This document shows, in pieces, positions 43,729 through 52,107 of a stretch of DNA of 64,000 nt. Positions within the stretch are counted from its first letter, which is position 1; each line of letters begins with the position of its first letter. Both the position numbers and the translations under genes were made by a program. This DNA comes from Mesorhizobium shangrilense (lineage in GTDB: Bacteria; Pseudomonadota; Alphaproteobacteria; Rhizobiales; Rhizobiaceae): the NCBI RefSeq assembly GCF_040537815.1, contig NZ_JBEWSZ010000002.1, positions 372,001 through 436,000 on the forward strand. Reading direction: 5' to 3'. Below the pieces are notes generated by a model, which worked only from the letters and a program-made list of their open reading frames with translations, made no database searches and was not told where the DNA came from.

Positions 43729-43750
43729 ATTAGGTTTTGTTAACCATTCG
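43729..43750 (+). promoter_or_regulatory. Candidate CtrA-binding region near ctrA start (half-site copy 2)
   Basis: ATTA-N7-TTAA (43729-43743) with one mismatch to the CtrA consensus runs directly into TAACCATTCG (43741-43750), the second copy of the motif at 43512. It lies about 80-100 bases before the ctrA start and could mediate autoregulation. Confidence 0.4.
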
Positions 43751-43831
43751 ATGGCAGCCTCTGCACTAGGCAATCACTGCTACCGGCCCGATGGGTCGCG
43801 AAATGGTCCGGCAGCAGAAAAGGGGAATGAA

Positions 43832-44527
43832 ATGCGTGTTCTGCTGATTGAAGATGACAGTGCAACCGCACAGAGCATCGAGCTGATGCTCAAATCGGAA
43901 AGTTTCAACGTCTATACGACGGACCTCGGCGAAGAGGGGGTCGATCTAGGCAAGCTCTACGACTACGACATCATCCTTCTCGACCTCAACCTCCCGGACA
44001 TGTCGGGTTATGAAGTGTTGAGAACACTGCGCCTGTCCAAGGTGAAGACGCCGATCCTGATCCTGTCCGGCATGGCCGGCATCGAGGACAAGGTGCGCGG
44101 CCTTGGCTTCGGCGCCGACGACTACATGACCAAGCCGTTCCACAAGGACGAGCTGGTGGCGCGAATCCACGCCATTGTGCGCCGTTCCAAGGGACATGCT
44201 CAGTCGGTCATCACCACTGGCGACCTGGTCGTCAATCTCGATGCCAAGACCGTCGAGGTCGGCGGACAGCGCGTGCACCTGACCGGCAAGGAATACCAGA
44301 TGCTGGAGCTGCTCTCGCTGCGCAAGGGCACCACACTCACCAAGGAAATGTTCCTCAACCACCTTTATGGCGGCATGGACGAGCCGGAACTGAAGATCAT
44401 CGACGTCTTCATCTGCAAGCTGCGCAAGAAGCTCGACGCGGCTTCCGGTGGCCAGAACTATATCGAGACGGTCTGGGGTCGTGGCTATGTGCTGCGCGAA
44501 CCGGAAGATATTCGCGTCAGCGCCTGA
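43832..44527 (+). CDS. ctrA: Cell-cycle response regulator CtrA
   Basis: This 231-residue OmpR-type regulator is the master cell-cycle regulator of alphaproteobacteria. The receiver domain has [20 protein letters not shown], phospho-acceptor Asp51 in [12 protein letters not shown] and Lys in MTKPFHKDE. The DNA-binding domain contains [20 protein letters not shown], then the [13 protein letters not shown] wing. It ends in Ser-Ala rather than the Ala-Ala that marks Caulobacter CtrA for ClpXP. AGGGGAA precedes the ATG at 43832. The frame's earlier start at 43718 adds no conserved sequence. The promoter region holds GANTC and CtrA-like sites, and an intrinsic terminator follows. Confidence 0.97.
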   Translation: MRVLLIEDDSATAQSIELMLKSESFNVYTTDLGEEGVDLGKLYDYDIILLDLNLPDMSGYEVLRTLRLSKVKTPILILSGMAGIEDKVRGLGFGADDYMTKPFHKDELVARIHAIVRRSKGHAQSVITTGDLVVNLDAKTVEVGGQRVHLTGKEYQMLELLSLRKGTTLTKEMFLNHLYGGMDEPELKIIDVFICKLRKKLDAASGGQNYIETVWGRGYVLREPEDIRVSA

Positions 44528-44560
44528 GCGAAAACCGCTCGTTCGATTCGTTCCCCATGA

Positions 44561-44583
44561 AAACCCGGCCTTGGCCGGGTTTT
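44561..44583 (+). terminator. Intrinsic terminator of ctrA
   Basis: AAACCCGGCC (44561-44570) and GGCCGGGTTT (44573-44582) form a perfect 10-bp stem with a two-base loop, ending in a T-run. It lies 34 bases after the ctrA stop. Confidence 0.85.
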
Positions 44584-44610
44584 GCTTTTATGCGTTGATG
44601 GTTGCGTGAA

Positions 44611-44979
44611 TCAGGCGGCGACTTTCAAGGTGCGGAAACGCTCGAGCAGCTGCGGCCGGTTGAACGGCTTCAGCAGGTAGCCCTGAGCGCCGGCGCGCTT
44701 GGCCCGCATGATCGAACCCACGTCCAGTTCGACCAGGGAAATCAGGATCTGGGGTGTCACCGGGGCTTCCATGGCGCGCACGCGGCGGATGAAATCCACG
44801 GCCTGCATGTCGGGCAGGGCGCCATCGACGACAATGACATCGGGCATGTCGGCTGCGCACATCTCGACCGCGTCAAGCCCGCTGGCCGCTTCGATGACAA
44901 TCATGTCGGAGCCGCCAAGGATGCGCTTTGCAACCTTGCGGATGACGCTTGAATCGTCGACGAACATGCAGCGTTTCAT
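44611..44979 (-). CDS. Single-domain response regulator next to ctrA/chpT
   Basis: The 122-residue protein is a stand-alone CheY-like receiver. It starts MKRCMFVDDSSVIRKVAKRI (Asp pair), has phospho-acceptor Asp52 in VIVVDGALPDM and Lys in LLKPFNRPQ. There is no output domain. It is not clearly CpdR or DivK by motif. Its place between ctrA and chpT suggests it may receive phosphate in the same network, but this is inference. GAGGAC precedes the ATG at 44979. An in-frame extension to 45051 crosses a tandem repeat and is rejected. Confidence 0.85.
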   Translation of the reverse strand: MKRCMFVDDSSVIRKVAKRILGGSDMIVIEAASGLDAVEMCAADMPDVIVVDGALPDMQAVDFIRRVRAMEAPVTPQILISLVELDVGSIMRAKRAGAQGYLLKPFNRPQLLERFRTLKVAA

Positions 44980-44993
44980 TCGGGGTCCTCTTT

Positions 44994-45029
44994 GCCATGT
45001 GGACGATCTGGGCCATGTGGACGATCTGG
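44994..45029. repeat. 18-bp tandem duplication
   Basis: GCCATGTGGACGATCTGG occurs twice in direct succession (44994-45011 and 45012-45029), perfect. It lies 15 bases upstream of the receiver gene start, in its leader. The remaining 45030-45292 has no gene I can support. Confidence 0.85.
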
Positions 45030-45292
45030 CAGCGGGGCATCTGGGCGCCACGCTAGAACAATCTGGTAAAGAAGCTGAAAAGCCATTAGGTAAAATTTTT
45101 GCAAAGATGCTCTTTGATGCGATTTATTCACCGATGCTTTCGACAGTCTGACGAAAGAATCTGGTTCAAATGGATTGCAATGCCCTGGAAGGTATTGCCC
45201 GAAGAGAATACTTCTATTTCTCTTTCGGACGATAAAATGCGATCCTGAAAGCCGTTTTGCGACCTTCAGGACAGCGCCTTTGATTGAAAATC

Positions 45293-45922
45293 TCAGGCTG
45301 CGGTAAAGGCGATTTCTTCCGCCGTGGCGTGGATCGATATCGTCATGTTGGCTTCGCGCGCCAGAAGCAGCGTGTAGTAGGGCTGCACGGAATGGGCGTC
45401 GATCGGTTCCTCGGGCTTATTGCCGGAATGCAGTTCCAGGAACTTTGGCGGCACGCGCAGCATCGGGCCGCTGGCGGCAAGCGCGAAGCGTGGTTCGGTT
45501 TCGAGATTCTCGAGCGTGACCGTCAGTTTGCCGCCACGCGGAATGGCGGCATTGGCGACGAGGAGGAGGTTGAGCAGCAGCTTGACCTTGTTCTTGGGCA
45601 GCAGCGCTCGGGTGCCGTTCCAGATCAGTTCGGGCTTCTCGTTCTTGAGGAAGGCGATTGCCACGGCCTCGGCGTCGCCGGTGTCGATCAGCATGCCGGC
45701 GGAGCCTGCGGCGCCGAAGGCGATACGGGCGAACTGCAGGCGGGCCGAAGCGTTTCTGGCGCTCTGGCGAATGAGCTTCATGGCGTCTTCGTCGGCGCCG
45801 CCTTCGTCGAGCAACTCAAGCCCGTTGTTTATGGCGCCAACCGGCGAAATGATGTCGTGGCAGACCCGGCTGCACAAAAGCGCTGCGAGGTCGGGTGCGG
45901 AAAGGGTGAACAGATCGGACAT
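45293..45922 (-). CDS. chpT: Histidine phosphotransferase ChpT
   Basis: This 209-residue protein relays phosphate from the CckA kinase to CtrA and CpdR. It resembles a histidine kinase dimerisation domain plus degenerate ATPase domain. The phospho-His is in VCHDIISPVGAINNGLELL, and the C-terminal domain keeps the fold but not an ATP-binding site (NAAIPRGGKLTVTLENL). The ATG at 45922 (MSDLFTLSAPDLAALL) is the family start. Frames to 45988 or 45955 are rejected. It follows the receiver gene on the same strand 313 bases away. Confidence 0.93.
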   Translation of the reverse strand: MSDLFTLSAPDLAALLCSRVCHDIISPVGAINNGLELLDEGGADEDAMKLIRQSARNASARLQFARIAFGAAGSAGMLIDTGDAEAVAIAFLKNEKPELIWNGTRALLPKNKVKLLLNLLLVANAAIPRGGKLTVTLENLETEPRFALAASGPMLRVPPKFLELHSGNKPEEPIDAHSVQPYYTLLLAREANMTISIHATAEEIAFTAA

Positions 45923-46265
45923 CGGCGAAAATCCCTGCAAAACTTCACAATTCATGGCCGAGCGATCGATTGTCTCGCCTGCCGACACGAATCACGCTTT
46001 TCTCCCCGGGACCCTGAATACACAGTGCCCGTGCGAGCAGCAACAAAACCAAAATTGTCGTTATCGAAAAATGGTGCGTTCACGCAGGGTACGACTGCCT
46101 GAGCGGTGCGAAACCAGCCTTCGAACCGCCACGTTCATGTGAGAGCTTAATGGTTGAAAAAGAATTACGGCATAGTTTGCCCGTAACAGTCATCCTTAAC
46201 GGCCGCCAAAGAGCCGTGCGGGTGCGAGGCGTCGGCGAAAGTGCTCCATGACGGAGATTGGAAGC

Positions 46266-46847
46266 ATGTTTTCCCGATATAACGGCCGGACTTTTTTCCG
46301 TGTCATCTCAATGACGATTGCGCTCATGGGTGTTCTCGTCTTTTCGACCTCGGCCCTGCGGGCCCAGGAATACACTGCTCAGGAGATCGTAGATTCCGGT
46401 CACAAATTCTTCGGCGCGACATCAGGCGGTCTGGCGACCGTCGTCGAGAAGATTTTCGCTTCCTACGGCTTGCCCAACGGCTATCTGCTGGGCGAGGAAG
46501 GTTCGGGTGCGCTGATCGGCGGCCTGACCTATGGCGAAGGCACGCTCTACACCAAGAATGCCGGCGATCACAAAGTATTCTGGCAGGGACCGTCGCTCGG
46601 CTGGGATTTCGGTGGCGAGGGCTCCCGGGTCATGATGCTGGTCTACAATCTCGACGATGTCGGCAACCTCTACAACCGCTATGGCGGCGTGGCCGGTTCC
46701 GCCTATGTCGTGGCCGGTGTCGGCTTCAATGTGCTGAAGAACAACAATGTGCTGCTGATTCCGATCCGTACCGGCGTCGGCGCCAGGCTGGGCATCAATC
46801 TCGGCTATCTCAAGCTGACCGAGCGGGCGACCTGGAATCCGTTCTGA
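46266..46847 (+). CDS. eipA: DUF1134 envelope protein, EipA-like
   Basis: The 193-residue periplasmic protein has a signal peptide (VISMTIALMGVLVFSTSALR, cleaved before AQEYTAQE) and a DUF1134 domain: GATSGGLATVVEKIFASYGL, GALIGGLTYGEGTLY and GVGARLGINLGYLKLTERATW (given in parts). EipA in Brucella supports envelope integrity and was reported to be CtrA-regulated. That it sits next to chpT agrees with this. The ATG at 46266 is preferred over 46248 because of GGAG upstream. I found only a single TTAA half-site in the leader, not a full CtrA box. The 343 bases before it hold no other gene. Confidence 0.85.
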   Translation: MFSRYNGRTFFRVISMTIALMGVLVFSTSALRAQEYTAQEIVDSGHKFFGATSGGLATVVEKIFASYGLPNGYLLGEEGSGALIGGLTYGEGTLYTKNAGDHKVFWQGPSLGWDFGGEGSRVMMLVYNLDDVGNLYNRYGGVAGSAYVVAGVGFNVLKNNNVLLIPIRTGVGARLGINLGYLKLTERATWNPF

Positions 46848-47000
46848 GCCGCGTGTGGTTTGGCATCGGGATCCCATCCTTGAGGCCGTGAATCCGACCA
46901 ATTGCCGCGGCAGACTCTTGCCGCGGCGCTGGATTTCCGTCATGCGAACGTGGCACAGTTCTGCTCTGGCTGTTGGTTGCCGTCCATACGGGTTGTCGCT

Positions 47001-48173
47001 TTGGTTCAGTCGATCCTGTTCTTCGCCCTTGGCTTTCTCGTTGCCGGCTTCCTGGCGCTGCTGGTGGCGCCGGCAATCTGGCGCCGCGCGGTTGCGCTGA
47101 CGCGCAGGCGCGTCGAGGGTTCCATGCCGCTGACGCTTCCCGAAATCCAGGCCGACAAGGACCGCATCCGCGCCGAGTACGCCATGATAACGCGCCGGCT
47201 TGAAATCGATGTGAAGTCCTTGCGCGCGAAGTCCGCCGAACAACTCGTCGAGATCGGCCGCGCACGGGAAGCGCTGAAAGGCCTCGCGGTCGAGCGCAAG
47301 GACAAGAACGAGGCGCTTTCCGAACTGGAGGCCAAGAACGAGGCGCTGCGGCACCGCGAGGAGCAATTGCAGCGCTTGTCGGACAGGATGACGGAGACAG
47401 AGCGCAAGCTGGAGAAGCGGGCTTTGGAACTCGAGAAGCTGGAGAGCATGTATGACGACGCCAGTTTCTCCTCCAGCAGCCGCCAGATCGAACTGGTGGC
47501 GCGCGAATCCGAATTGCAGAAGCTGGCCGACGACATCGCGGCGTTGCGCGCCCAGCGCAAGGAGGCGGACCGGCGCAGCCAGGAGATCGCTGCCGAGAGC
47601 AAGGCGGCGCGAGATGCCTTGAAGGCGGAAAAGAAGAGAACCGGCGAGTTGGACAAGAAGATCGAGCGGCTGCTCGCCACGCTTGCCGATCGCGAGGACA
47701 AGCTCGAGCGCCGCGAAAAGGAGCTGATGCGGCTGCGTGAGAAGGCGAAGGGCGAGGGCGCGGACAATGCACCAGCCTTGCGGCTGGTCGAGGCGCAAGG
47801 CAATCCTGTCGATAAAGGCGCCAAGGGCGACGAAATCGAAAAGGCGATCGCCAGGCTCGACAGCGAGCGTGAGCGGCTGGAAGCCAGGTTGACGACGCTG
47901 GCTCGCGAGAACAAGCGGCTGAAGACGGATCTTTCCGCCTTCGAGGCGACGAAAGCCGCGAATGGCAACGACGCCAGCCATGCCAGCGCGGCATTGCGCG
48001 AACAGATGAGCGAACTGGCGGCGGAAGTCGTCAATCTGACGGCGAAGCTCGAGGGGCCGGATTCGCCGATCGCCAAGGCGCTGGCAACCCCGCAGGACGT
48101 GCGCCCTTCCAGCGGCGAACGCAGTCTTGCCGACCGTGTACGGGCACTGCAGAAGGCAGAATCGTCGAGCTGA
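47001..48173 (+). CDS. Coiled-coil membrane protein of unknown function
   Basis: The protein starts with one membrane segment (VQSILFFALGFLVAGFLALL), a basic stop-transfer WRRAVALTRRR, then about 300 residues of continuous charged coiled coil (for example EEQLQRLSDRMTETERKLEK and REDKLERREKELMRLREKAK). The C terminus ends SLADRVRALQKAE. It is thus a single-pass inner-membrane protein with a long cytoplasmic rod. I recall similar proteins in rhizobia but no function. The start is unclear: TTG at 47001 fits the membrane segment, while TTG at 46902 is also possible. It follows eipA on the same strand. Confidence 0.7.
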   Translation: MVQSILFFALGFLVAGFLALLVAPAIWRRAVALTRRRVEGSMPLTLPEIQADKDRIRAEYAMITRRLEIDVKSLRAKSAEQLVEIGRAREALKGLAVERKDKNEALSELEAKNEALRHREEQLQRLSDRMTETERKLEKRALELEKLESMYDDASFSSSSRQIELVARESELQKLADDIAALRAQRKEADRRSQEIAAESKAARDALKAEKKRTGELDKKIERLLATLADREDKLERREKELMRLREKAKGEGADNAPALRLVEAQGNPVDKGAKGDEIEKAIARLDSERERLEARLTTLARENKRLKTDLSAFEATKAANGNDASHASAALREQMSELAAEVVNLTAKLEGPDSPIAKALATPQDVRPSSGERSLADRVRALQKAESSS

Positions 48174-48176
48174 GGG

Positions 48177-48980
48177 TCAGCGTCCCCGCTGCGAAAAATG
48201 ATGCAGCGCGATGGCCGACGCCGCGGCGACGTTCAGGCTGTCGAAGCCTGCCGACATGGTAATCCGCACTGTATGCAGTCGGGCTAGCAGGTTCTCCGGC
48301 AGACCCTCACCCTCGGTGCCGAGATAAAGGGCCAGGCGTTCCGCTCCCTTTGCTTGCCGAATGTCGGTCTGTCCGCGCGGTGAGAGCGCGAATTGTTCGA
48401 AGCCGTGGCGAACAAGCGTTGCCGTGAAACCGGCGGTGCCGGTGAAGGACGCAAAGGGGACTTTCAGCGCAGCACCGACGGAAACGCGGATCGCCTTGCG
48501 GTAGAGGGGATCGCAGCAGGTGTCATCCATAAGCACGGCATCGGCGCCAAACGCCGCGGCGTTGCGGAAGATCGAGCCCATATTGTCATGATTGGCGATG
48601 CCGATGGCCACGACGACCAGAGCGCGGGCCGGCAAGGTATCCAAGAGGGCCTCTGCTGGCAGGTCGGTGCCCTTGAGGCCGATAGCCAGTATCCCGCGAT
48701 GCATGTGGAACCCGGCAATCCTGTCCATGACCTCAGCGGCCACGACAAAGACCGGCAGGCCGGCGGGCGCCTTGCGCAGCGTGTCGGCAAGGCCGGCCAG
48801 GCGGTTTTCCAGGACCAGCACCGATTCGGCCGAGAACCTCAGGCCCGAAAGCAGCATGTCCAAAACCACCTTGCCTTCGGCAATGAAGCGGCCCTGCCGC
48901 CCGACGAGGTCGCGCTCGCGGATGTCGAGATAGGCGGCGACGCGCGGGTCATCCGGGTCGTCGATACCAATGGGGACCAT
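48177..48980 (-). CDS. TrmH-family (SpoU) RNA 2'-O-methyltransferase
   Basis: This 267-residue SPOUT methyltransferase has an N-terminal substrate-binding domain (FIAEGKVVLDMLL) and a knotted catalytic domain with the SAM-binding motifs IGIANHDNMGSIFRNAAAFG, YLGTEGEGLP and FDSLNVAAASAIALHHF. The target RNA, rRNA or tRNA, cannot be read from sequence. The ATG at 48980 has GAGGA upstream. It converges with the coiled-coil gene (3-base gap). Confidence 0.88.
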   Translation of the reverse strand: MVPIGIDDPDDPRVAAYLDIRERDLVGRQGRFIAEGKVVLDMLLSGLRFSAESVLVLENRLAGLADTLRKAPAGLPVFVVAAEVMDRIAGFHMHRGILAIGLKGTDLPAEALLDTLPARALVVVAIGIANHDNMGSIFRNAAAFGADAVLMDDTCCDPLYRKAIRVSVGAALKVPFASFTGTAGFTATLVRHGFEQFALSPRGQTDIRQAKGAERLALYLGTEGEGLPENLLARLHTVRITMSAGFDSLNVAAASAIALHHFSQRGR

Positions 48981-49054
48981 GCGTTCCTCGGCGGCGCATC
49001 GGTCCGAAGATCGGAATCGACCTCTCGGCAAGCACGATGCATGGCTTCAAAGCT

Positions 49055-49090
49055 TCAGAGCGAGGCCTCCGGCAGGAGGCCTCGCTCTGA
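49055..49090. terminator. Strong hairpin downstream of the ArsR gene
   Basis: TCAGAGCGAGGCCTCC (49055-49070) and its exact complement (49075-49090) form a 16-bp stem with a GGCA loop. It lies between the ArsR stop and the methyltransferase start, both on the minus strand. The T-run after it is short, so termination may be incomplete. Confidence 0.5.
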
Positions 49091-49126
49091 AAATCACAGC
49101 AGGTAAGCGGTGAAGATGCTTCCTGG

Positions 49127-49465
49127 TCAAGCCCTGGCGCGGCGAAGACTATACGCCGCCTCGGGCTCCTTACCTTCGCCGAAAATGCCGTCCAGCATGG
49201 CGAGAAGCTCATGCACGGCCTCGGACTTGCAGGAATAGTAGATCATCTGCCGGTCGCGGCGAGTGTCGACGAGATCAAGCGCCCGCAACTTGGCGAGATG
49301 CTGCGACAAAGCGGATTGGCTGAGCATCACTTTCTCGGCGATCGCGCCGACCGACATTTCGCCGTCGGCGAGATAGCTCATGATCAACAGTCGCTTCTCA
49401 TTGCCCATCAGCATGAGAAAGGCGGCCGCTGATTCGGCGTTGGCGATTAGCTTTGTCGAGACCAT
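49127..49465 (-). CDS. ArsR-family transcriptional regulator
   Basis: The 112-residue winged-helix repressor has a recognition helix in LSQSALSQHLAKLRALDLVD and a wing (TRRDRQMIYYSC). The usual metal-binding ELCVCDL motif is absent. One Cys lies at the end of the wing. The effector is therefore not a classical metal and remains unknown. A perfect-core palindrome lies 24-54 bases upstream of its start, suggesting autoregulation. No obvious target gene is adjacent, since the neighbour upstream is a HugZ-like gene 155 bases away. Confidence 0.85.
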   Translation of the reverse strand: MVSTKLIANAESAAAFLMLMGNEKRLLIMSYLADGEMSVGAIAEKVMLSQSALSQHLAKLRALDLVDTRRDRQMIYYSCKSEAVHELLAMLDGIFGEGKEPEAAYSLRRARA

Positions 49466-49488
49466 CGATCCCCCATGTCTTTCTGCTG

Positions 49489-49519
49489 ACCGGACGCTAT
49501 GGGGGCGATAGCGTCTGGT
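49489..49519. promoter_or_regulatory. Palindromic operator upstream of the ArsR gene
   Basis: ACCGGACGCTAT (49489-49500) and ATAGCGTCTGGT (49508-49519) are inverted 12-base arms with one mismatch, spaced by GGGGGCG. ArsR repressors bind such imperfect 12-2-12-like sites. It also lies between this gene and the HugZ-like gene, which is transcribed toward it. Confidence 0.6.
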
Positions 49520-49619
49520 TCCATAGATTCACTCGTCAAATCGCGCTGGCGATTCAGTGTCGATATAAAAGGTAGATCATTTCGCTCAAATCTCAAGGCT
49601 TGCTTTCGATCCGACGCGA

Positions 49620-50435
49620 TTAACTGCCAGACTGTGAATAATCTGCCTCACGGCCGATCCTGGCCATGTCGACCAGAACATGCCGTAATTTGTTCGCCGC
49701 CTCCAGTGGACTGGGGAAGAAAACCCGGCAGGTCTCGTCGCCGGATACCAGGTCCATGCCGTCGGCATCAAAACCGGTGAGGGTCCATCCGTTGCCCGCC
49801 GCCTTGGCAAAATGCTGTGCATAAACAGCGATCGCGTCGAGATGGTCGGCGTTCATGTGGTCGAGCGCCGATTGTTCGCTCGCGGCAAGCTCCTCGACGA
49901 TCGGTCCGGTGGTGACCAGATCGGCGCGCTCGAGCAGATAGGCCTTGCCGAACCCGCCGTTCAGACTGGCCCGCTCCGGCTCGAGGCGAAAGATCGAGAA
50001 GTCGCCAAGCCCGGCATAGAGTTTTGCCTTGGGATTGCGGTTGAGATAGCGCCGCTCGGCGTTGGCGTGCTCGCTCGATCCGCGCTCAAGCCTAACCGCC
50101 CGGCAGACCAGTGTCAGGCGCGGATGCGCCAGAGCGTCACCTTTGCCGGGTTCGCCGACAAGCAGAGAGCAGCGCGGGTCGGCAAGGATCGCGCCGGTAT
50201 GGGCCGACAGCATCGACACCAGGATCAGTGGCACGCCGTCAATGTCAGTGGCCACGCCCACCCGGCTGGCCAGCGGTGCGCCGGTGCCCGGCTCGATCAC
50301 GGCCAGCGCGCCGAAACGGGCGCTGCGCAGCAACGTCTTCGCCAGCCGGATCGCCTCGGCATCGGTTTCGCGAATTACGTCCTTCTTGCGATCTTCCAAG
50401 GTCCTCGTCTCGCTAAGTTGATTTTCTTCATCCAC
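49620..50435 (-). CDS. HugZ-like / pyridoxamine 5'-phosphate oxidase-fold protein
   Basis: This 271-residue protein has a split-barrel FMN/heme-binding domain (about 25-160, with GALAVIEPGTGAPLASRVGV and RCSLLVGEPGKGD) and a C-terminal DUF2470 region with HMNADHLDAIAVYAQHFA. HugZ proteins degrade heme. Others of this fold bind flavin. Which cofactor this one uses is not visible. It may serve iron supply, but no heme-uptake gene is nearby. Confidence 0.75.
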   Translation of the reverse strand: MDEENQLSETRTLEDRKKDVIRETDAEAIRLAKTLLRSARFGALAVIEPGTGAPLASRVGVATDIDGVPLILVSMLSAHTGAILADPRCSLLVGEPGKGDALAHPRLTLVCRAVRLERGSSEHANAERRYLNRNPKAKLYAGLGDFSIFRLEPERASLNGGFGKAYLLERADLVTTGPIVEELAASEQSALDHMNADHLDAIAVYAQHFAKAAGNGWTLTGFDADGMDLVSGDETCRVFFPSPLEAANKLRHVLVDMARIGREADYSQSGS

Positions 50436-50474
50436 TTATCAGGCGATAGCACCGGGTTTGGCAAGGGCAAGCTT

Positions 50475-51236
50475 TTATTTCGGCGCCATCCGGATGGCGC
50501 CGTCGAGGCGGATGGTCTCGCCGTTCAGCATCTGGTTCTCGATGATATGCAGCGCCAGCGCCGCATATTCGGAAGGCTCGCCCAGGCGGGACGGGAAGGG
50601 CACGGCGGCGCCGAGCGAATCCTGCACGTCCTGCGGCATGCCGGCCATCATCGGCGTCTTGAAGATGCCGGGCGCGATGGTGCAGACGCGGATACCGGAG
50701 CGGGCGAGGTCGCGCGCCACCGGCAGCGTCATGCCGACGACGCCGCCCTTGGATGCTGAATAGGCGGCCTGGCCGATCTGGCCGTCGTAGGCGGCGACCG
50801 ACGCGGTGTTGACGATGACGCCGCGCTCACCGCCTTGCAGCGGCTCCAGTTTTGCGGCTCGGTCGGCGACGAGGCGGATCATGTTGAAGGTGCCGATGAG
50901 ATTGACCTCGATCACCTTGCGGTACTGGTCGAGGGGATGCGGGCCGTCCTTGCCAACCGTCTTCACGCCGATGGCGATGCCGGCGCAATTGACGAGGATG
51001 CGCGGTTCGCCAAGCTTGCCCGCTACCTCCACGACCGCTGCCGCGCCACTGTCGGCGCTGCTGACGTCGCATTGGACGGCAATGCCGCCGATATCGGCGG
51101 CCACCTTTGCCGCCCGCTCGATGCCGACGTCGAAGATGGCGACCTTGGCGCCCTTGGCGGCAAGAGCACGCGCCGTCGCTTCGCCAAGCCCCGACCCGCC
51201 GCCGGTGACGATCGCAATGTGGCCGCTCGGGTTCAT
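50475..51236 (-). CDS. Short-chain dehydrogenase/reductase (3-hydroxyacyl-CoA dehydrogenase type)
   Basis: The 253-residue SDR has the cofactor motif [15 protein letters not shown], the NNAG-equivalent VNCAGIA, and the catalytic Ser ([13 protein letters not shown]), Tyr and Lys (AAYSASKGG). The [20 protein letters not shown] pattern and C-terminal [17 protein letters not shown] fit the type II 3-hydroxyacyl-CoA dehydrogenase branch (HSD17B10-like), which oxidises fatty or branched acyl intermediates. GGAGGAG precedes the ATG at 51236. Confidence 0.88.
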   Translation of the reverse strand: MNPSGHIAIVTGGGSGLGEATARALAAKGAKVAIFDVGIERAAKVAADIGGIAVQCDVSSADSGAAAVVEVAGKLGEPRILVNCAGIAIGVKTVGKDGPHPLDQYRKVIEVNLIGTFNMIRLVADRAAKLEPLQGGERGVIVNTASVAAYDGQIGQAAYSASKGGVVGMTLPVARDLARSGIRVCTIAPGIFKTPMMAGMPQDVQDSLGAAVPFPSRLGEPSEYAALALHIIENQMLNGETIRLDGAIRMAPK

Positions 51237-51302
51237 GTCAATCTCCTCCACCGGATGGCAAACAGGCTGTGTTGCCAGGGCGGCATAACAGCACCCGGAT
51301 GG

Positions 51303-51839
51303 TCAGGCAATCGCGGCCATGTGCGCGCCAACCCGCGCCTGATCGGCATGGCAGACTTCGCCGGTGAGCCTGGCAACCGCGCCGGGCAAGATCTCATGCG
51401 ACAGCAGCCGGTCGAGATCGACCGGGCGTGGCATGGAAATCTGTCCGCGCGGGATCCGCTTGAAGCCGAGCGGGCCGTAGTAAGGCTCATCACCGACGAG
51501 CATCACCGCGGGCACGCCGGCCTTGGCAGCGGCTTCCAGCGCGATCGCCACCAGACGGCGACCGATGCCGAGGTTCTTGTAGGCTGGCCGAACGGCAAGC
51601 GGCCCAAGCATCAAGGCGCGACCGGCGCCGGCCGCGATGCGGGTCATCCGCACCGAGGCGACGACGATATCACCGTCGACCGCGACAAAGGACATCGACC
51701 GCTCATGGCCACCGGCTTCGCGGATCTTGTAGGCGGCCAGCACGAAGCGGCCGGGCCCGAAGGCTTCGTCATTGATGGCTTCGATCTGGAGGTCATGCGC
51801 CGGGGTTTCCGGCAGGTATTTCACGTCGGCAAGGCTCAT
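51303..51839 (-). CDS. GNAT-family N-acetyltransferase
   Basis: This 178-residue acetyltransferase has the acetyl-CoA pyrophosphate loop in AYKNLGIGRRLVAIALEAAA and a core strand ALMLGPLAVRP. GEEPYYG-like text reads GDEPYYGPLGFKRIPRGQ, a pattern seen in YhbS-type GNATs. Substrate unknown. The ATG at 51839 is the natural start. The longer frame starts at a TTG (51938) without conserved sequence. Confidence 0.8.
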   Translation of the reverse strand: MSLADVKYLPETPAHDLQIEAINDEAFGPGRFVLAAYKIREAGGHERSMSFVAVDGDIVVASVRMTRIAAGAGRALMLGPLAVRPAYKNLGIGRRLVAIALEAAAKAGVPAVMLVGDEPYYGPLGFKRIPRGQISMPRPVDLDRLLSHEILPGAVARLTGEVCHADQARVGAHMAAIA

Positions 51840-52107
51840 GGTCTTTGCGTTCCGGTATGCGAGGAAGGTTCGCTGCAAACGGCAGCATTCGCCAGTCAGC
51901 GCTTCATCAAGCGCGGGCGCCCTTTCGTCGTCGGTCAAACCGGATCAAAGCAAAGTCGAACATGCGGATTTTCCGCTAGCATCAATTCTCGGCCACCGCA
52001 ATCGACCCTTTCGCTGGCCCTATGGATTGACGATCTGTTCAGCGCTGTGGGTTTCCGCATCGCCGCTGCACATCCTACATGGGGTGCGAACGCGAAAGGG
52101 ATGTTTC

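Noticed and set aside
44994..45029. Start of a CRISPR-like or VNTR array
   Set aside because: Only two adjacent copies without spacers. No cas genes are in the window.
46140..46262. CtrA box in the eipA leader
   Set aside because: Only single TTAA half-sites are present. None has a second half at seven bases.
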